From NCBI GenBank assembly GCA_013399855.1, contig VXAY01004719.1:593730-657729 (forward strand): 64,000 bases of DNA, in the 5' to 3' direction. Each line of letters starts with the position of its first letter. Within the stretch, counting starts at the first letter, position 1. The DNA is from Oxyruncus cristatus (lineage: Eukaryota; Chordata; Aves; Passeriformes; Cotingidae). This document shows, in pieces, positions 62,001-64,000 of this stretch. The position numbers and the translations under genes are program-made. The notes beneath the pieces were generated by a model. The model ran no database searches and was not told where the DNA came from. It saw only the letters and a list, made by a program, of their open reading frames with translations.

Positions 62001-62584
62001 AAATGCAACCTGCAGCACAGGCATATGCTGAAAACTTTTACCACATTATGTGGGTTTTCTAGAACTTTTTATAAGATTATTTAACTAATGTGAGATCCAG
62101 AGAACAGTGTAAATAAACTCTAACTGAATACATATTAACTATTATCACAAGGCCTTACAGGCCCAATAATGTTTTGTTTAATTTCAGGACAGTCTGGCAA
62201 AGAAAGCAGCTAAAGCTATAAGGAGGACAACAAAGGAAACCTATAGACCTGGTCCTGGTGCACAAACGATCTGTAAGTATGACTTTCCTGCAATGACAGG
62301 CATGACAGTGTGTCCTTGCTGGCATCAGAAGACAGTTTTTGAACAGAAGACTGAAGTTCTGGCTTCAGGCAATTTATCTGTTTTCCCTTCCTCACATAGA
62401 TTTAGCTCCTGGAGGGTCCGACGACTGGGCTTATGATCTTGGCATTAAATATTCTTTTACCTTTGAGCTACGAGACACGGGAACTTACGGATTTTTGCTT
62501 CCTTCTCAAGAAATTAAACCAACTTGCTTAGAAGCACTTTCTGCTGTGAAAGAAATAGCTAAACATGTTCTCCAAAACTTATGA
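46968..62584 (+). CDS. CPB2: Carboxypeptidase B2 (TAFI, procarboxypeptidase U), 11 coding exons, 422 aa
   Basis: A secreted M14A zinc carboxypeptidase zymogen. Thrombin-thrombomodulin activates it, and it trims C-terminal Lys/Arg from fibrin, slowing fibrinolysis. Exons are 46968-47038, 50965-51040, 53658-53782, 53874-53982, 54512-54613, 55147-55251, 57806-57922, 58904-58994, 60186-60388, 62188-62272 and 62400-62584; total 1269 bases, all GT-AG. Visible residues: zinc ligands H180, E183 (HAREW) and H310; substrate-binding N257-R258; Y322; D369 giving preference for basic residues; catalytic E384. The propeptide ends at R113/R114 and carries sequons at N46, N77 and N107. CPB2 is chosen over CPB1 and CPA genes because of the NDTVxPR activation site, the SYYE and LAPGGxDDW segments, and the neighbour LCP1. 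The human protein has 423 residues. The segment before NRLWRK is two residues longer than in human. Confidence 0.96.
47039..50964 (+). other. CPB2: CPB2 intron 1
   Basis: A 3.9 kb GT-AG intron. It is AT-rich on the left and purine-rich around 49080-49330. No repeat family is clear. A 145-codon minus-strand open frame at 49769-50206 shows no likeness to a known protein. A small duplication ('gactgggagg') lies at ~50574-50602. Confidence 0.8.
50965..51040 (+). CDS. CPB2: CPB2 coding exon 2 (propeptide, residues 24-49)
   Basis: The acceptor is cttttcag and the donor gtaaac. It encodes [20 protein letters not shown] then LNTTE. This matches the start of the procarboxypeptidase activation domain (human: VLAALPRTSRQVQVLQNLT). 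N46-T-T is a glycosylation sequon. Confidence 0.94.
51041..53657 (+). other. CPB2: CPB2 intron 2 with possible old antisense CR1/L3-like remnant
   Basis: A 2.6 kb intron. A purine-rich simple stretch (aaagggaaagg units) lies at ~52078-52118. From ~52860 to 53350 the plus strand resembles a badly decayed antisense CR1 or L3 element ('ctacccctagatctttttgt', then 'ttgatcaaagtcatc'). That likeness also explains the 167-codon minus-strand open frame at 52502-53005, which I do not take as a gene. Confidence 0.4.
53658..53782 (+). CDS. CPB2: CPB2 coding exon 3 (propeptide, residues 50-90)
   Basis: The acceptor is atttgtag and the donor gtatgt. It encodes [20 protein letters not shown] then [20 protein letters not shown], the beta-rich part of the activation domain. 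N77-S-T is a sequon. The human counterpart starts IVLWQPV. Confidence 0.95.
53874..53982 (+). CDS. CPB2: CPB2 coding exon 4 (end of propeptide and activation site, residues 91-127)
   Basis: The acceptor is ttattcag and the donor gtaaga. The intron before it is only 91 bases. It encodes [13 protein letters not shown], then [20 protein letters not shown]. Cleavage after R113 or R114 would release the enzyme, matching NDTVSPR-A in human. N107-D-T is a sequon. Confidence 0.95.
54512..54613 (+). CDS. CPB2: CPB2 coding exon 5 (catalytic domain start, residues 128-161)
   Basis: The acceptor is cccttgcag and the donor gtacag. It encodes [20 protein letters not shown] then [14 protein letters not shown], the first helix and strands of the M14 fold. 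Confidence 0.96.
55147..55251 (+). CDS. CPB2: CPB2 coding exon 6 (first two zinc ligands, residues 162-196)
   Basis: The acceptor is ttttgtcag and the donor gtgagt. It encodes [20 protein letters not shown] then [16 protein letters not shown]180 and E183 of the HAREW motif bind zinc. Confidence 0.97.
55252..57805 (+). other. CPB2: CPB2 intron 6
   Basis: A 2.55 kb intron. It contains a TG-rich stretch at ~55412-55440 and an ACT/AAT triplet run at ~56587-56617 next to a palindromic AACGTTAACGTT. A 126-codon minus-strand open frame at 55892-56272 has alternating hydrophobic residues ([20 protein letters not shown]). No gene can be named for that frame. Confidence 0.7.
57806..57922 (+). CDS. CPB2: CPB2 coding exon 7 (residues 197-235)
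   Basis: The acceptor is gcttcatag and the donor gtacgt. It encodes [20 protein letters not shown] then [19 protein letters not shown]. The core [16 protein letters not shown] is typical of M14A enzymes. The last residues SHPS replace the two-residue KK of human CPB2. Confidence 0.95.
58904..58994 (+). CDS. CPB2: CPB2 coding exon 8 (substrate-binding Asn-Arg, residues 236-265)
   Basis: The acceptor is tttgttag and the donor gtacga. It encodes [20 protein letters not shown] then [11 protein letters not shown]257 and R258 correspond to carboxypeptidase A Asn144-Arg145, which hold the substrate C-terminus. C251 and C265 are placed for disulfides. Confidence 0.96.
60186..60388 (+). CDS. CPB2: CPB2 coding exon 9 (third zinc ligand, residues 266-333)
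   Basis: The acceptor is tgctacag and the donor gtgagt. It encodes [20 protein letters not shown] and then [21 protein letters not shown]310 is the third zinc ligand and Y322 the mobile active-site tyrosine. The end NRSKDHDEL lies in the flexible region that makes mammalian TAFIa unstable. Confidence 0.97.
60389..62187 (+). other. CPB2: CPB2 intron 9
   Basis: A 1.8 kb AT-rich intron. I see a short duplicated 'ggtaatttcat' at ~61324-61351 and nothing else of note. Confidence 0.8.
62188..62272 (+). CDS. CPB2: CPB2 coding exon 10 (residues 334-361)
   Basis: The acceptor is aatttcag and the donor gtaagt. It encodes [20 protein letters not shown] then PGPGAQTI. It is lysine/arginine-rich and less conserved than the flanking exons, as is normal for this flap region. 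Confidence 0.94.
62400..62584 (+). CDS. CPB2: CPB2 last coding exon (specificity Asp and catalytic Glu, residues 362-422)
   Basis: The acceptor is ctcacatag. It encodes [20 protein letters not shown] then [20 protein letters not shown], ending KHVLQNL with TGA at 62582-62584. D369 (CPB Asp255 equivalent) sets preference for Lys/Arg and E384 (CPA Glu270 equivalent) is catalytic. Confidence 0.97.
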
Positions 62585-62660
62585 TGTTGAATATAATTTA
62601 TTCCAGCATTACTTCTCTTAGTTATAAAAGTAATAAAAAAGCTTGCTGCTTTATTAAGAT
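62585..62660 (+). terminator. CPB2: CPB2 short 3' UTR and polyadenylation signal
   Basis: AATAAA at 62632-62637 lies 48 bases after the stop codon and is followed by T-rich sequence. A transcript end near 62655 would give a very short 3' UTR. This end is inferred from the signal. Confidence 0.6.
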
Positions 62661-63193
62661 TCTTTCTACATAGGCAGGGAAAAAAAAAGAATGACTGCAC
62701 CCCCTATATTTTAGGATATATCAGTCCTTTTCAACCATACCTATATACCTATAGCTGCAATGGTAGCTCAGTACACCGCATATATAGAGAGAGCACTCTA
62801 TAAGAGGAAAATTAGCACAGATATACCACTAGATAGTGGGAACTCCAGGTGATGTAGCTTCGAATGGGCCTGTGACCAACATGTGTCACACTGGGCAGAC
62901 TCCATCCATAGAAGAGGTTCCTCCATTTCAGTCACTTGAGCTACTAAAGGATTTCCTTCCAGGAAAACAACTCTACTCATCGTTTCTGCTGTCAAATAAA
63001 AAGGATGTTCACATGACAACTTCTTGCTGCATGTTTCAATAAAGGCAAGGACACACAAGTGGCCAAACCACCAAGGGGCAGCTGCCCACAGGCACCTCCA
63101 GCACAATTAGCCAAGTTCATTTATGCTGCAGCCAAGGGTTTGTGCAGCAAAACACAGGCCTTAAGGCTTTATAAGATGTTGTAAGGCCCTTAC
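62661..63193. other. CPB2 downstream spacer; nothing recognised
   Basis: About 0.5 kb between the CPB2 polyadenylation site and the first CR1 fragment. It has a short AT/GA run near 62777-62790 ('catatatagagagagc') but no coding or repeat signature I can identify. Confidence 0.5.
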
Positions 63194-63384
63194 ACGGTGA
63201 CAGGACAAGGGGTAATTGTTTTAAACCAAAACAGGGCAGGTTGAGATTAAGGAAGAAGTTTTTTACAATGCAGGTGGTGCAGCACTGGCACAGATTGCCC
63301 ACAGAGGTGGCAGATGCCCCATTCCTGGAAACCTTGAAAGCCAGGTTGGATGGGGCTCTGAGCAACCTGGTCTAACTGAAGATC
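63194..63384 (+). mobile_element. CR1 LINE 3' fragment, sense
   Basis: It follows the CR1 3' consensus: 'ggtgacaggacaaggggtaat', 'ggaagaagttttttacaatg', 'cagattgcccacagaggtgg', 'gatgccccattcctggaaacc', 'gctctgagcaacctggtctaactgaagatc'. It is truncated on the left and ends where the antisense copy begins. Confidence 0.92.
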
Positions 63385-63815
63385 ACAGAATTACAAAATC
63401 GATTAGGTTGGAAAAGATCTGAGATTATCGAGTCCAACCTAGGACTGAACACCATCACTGTGTCAACTAGACCATGGCACTAAGTGCCACATCCAGTCTG
63501 TCCTTAAACACTACAGGGATGGTGACTCTACCACCTCCCCGAGCAGTTCATTCCAATGTCTAATCGCCTTTTCTGTGGAGAAATTCCTCCTAATGCCAAC
63601 CTAAACCTCCCCGAAGCAGTTTAATGCCATGTCCTCTTGTTCTGTCGTCTGGGAGAAGAGACCGACCCCCACACGGCTAGAACCTCCTTTCAGACAGCTG
63701 TAGAGAGCGTTAAGTCCCCCTGAGCCTCCTTTTCTCCAGGTTAAACACCCCCAGCTCCTTCAGCGGCTCCCCTCAGACCAAGCTCCGGGCCCTTCACCAA
63801 CTCGGCTGCTTCCCC
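63385..63815 (-). mobile_element. CR1 LINE 3' fragment, antisense
   Basis: It starts with the antisense CR1 3' end ('tcacagaattacaaaatcgatt', 'ttggaaaagatctgagattatc', 'gagtccaacc') and continues through 'aatcgccttttctgtggagaaattcctcctaatgcc', 'tgccatgtcctcttgttctg' and 'ccaggttaaacacccccagctccttcagcggctcc'. It fades into the CpG island around 63815. Confidence 0.92.
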
Positions 63816-64000
63816 TAAGGCGGAGCCGGGCGCCTCCCCCGCCCTGCCCTAAGATGGCGGCACCGCCGCTTCCACCCTTCCCGCCGCCGCCATCGTCATC
63901 GGCGTCACCGTCACCGCCATCGCCATCGTCATCACATCGTCATCACCCTCGGCGGCGGCGGCGGCGCGGGCGGCGCGAGGGCCGCCGGGAAGGGCGCGCG
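63800..64000 (+). promoter_or_regulatory. CpG island and probable ZC3H13 promoter start (partial)
   Basis: The last ~200 bases are very GC-rich with many CpGs, unlike the rest of the window. They contain AAGATGGCGGC at 63851-63861, a classic YY1 element seen just downstream of start sites of housekeeping genes. An imperfect CATCGT/CACCGC triplet array (~63889-63947) and a CGG run (~63950-63966) follow. In human the next gene after CPB2 in this direction is ZC3H13, an m6A-writer cofactor. Assigning the island to it is inference from synteny; the promoter could also be bidirectional. Confidence 0.55.
63889..63966 (+). repeat. Imperfect CAT/CAC-CGx triplet array followed by (CGG)n
   Basis: Units such as catcgt, caccgt and catcgc repeat from ~63889 to 63947, then cgg repeats about five times to 63966. 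Such triplet arrays are common in vertebrate CpG-island 5' UTRs and vary in length between individuals. Confidence 0.75.

Noticed and set aside
46968..62584. Carboxypeptidase could be CPB1 or CPA3
   Set aside because: The NDTV-x-PR activation site, the SYYE segment, the HVF signal-peptide tail and the LCP1 neighbour fit CPB2. CPA genes lack the specificity Asp seen at residue 369.

Overview
The window is nuclear DNA of a bird. It carries vertebrate genes split by GT-AG introns and several 5'-truncated CR1 retrotransposon copies in both orientations. Most of it is AT-rich non-coding sequence, with one CpG island at the right edge. I cannot name the species from the sequence.

Layout, all genes on the + strand: (1) 1-15822 has no recognisable coding exon and is probably the 5' flank, non-coding first exon and first intron of LCP1. 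(2) 15823-~37875 holds LCP1 (L-plastin), with all 15 coding exons in consistent phase giving a 624-residue protein, followed by a ~1.35 kb 3' UTR. (3) ~37876-46967 is a ~9 kb intergenic stretch. (4) 46968-~62660 holds CPB2 (carboxypeptidase B2, TAFI, procarboxypeptidase U), with 11 coding exons giving a 422-residue preproenzyme. (5) ~63194-63815 holds two CR1 fragments meeting tail to tail. (6) ~63800-64000 is a GC-rich promoter-like CpG island that continues past the window. Human 13q14 has the order LCP1-CPB2-ZC3H13, all transcribed the same way, so this island is most likely the ZC3H13 promoter. That is inference from gene order, since no ZC3H13 coding sequence is visible.

The two genes are unrelated in function. 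L-plastin bundles actin in white blood cells. CPB2 is a secreted zymogen, mainly of liver, that removes C-terminal lysine and arginine from fibrin and so slows clot lysis. They are neighbours by conserved synteny, not as a pathway.

I found no undescribed system. The most useful oddities are: an L-plastin second EF-hand whose calcium loop has lost about four residues; an in-frame duplicated splice donor right after that EF-hand; a solo retroviral LTR with a 6-bp target duplication inserted 93 bp upstream of that same exon; a start region lacking the Ser5 phosphorylation motif; a double arginine at the CPB2 activation site; a CPB2 loop two residues longer than in mammals; a tiny upstream ORF overlapping the CPB2 start codon; and an open Ser/Pro/Arg-rich frame in the CpG island.
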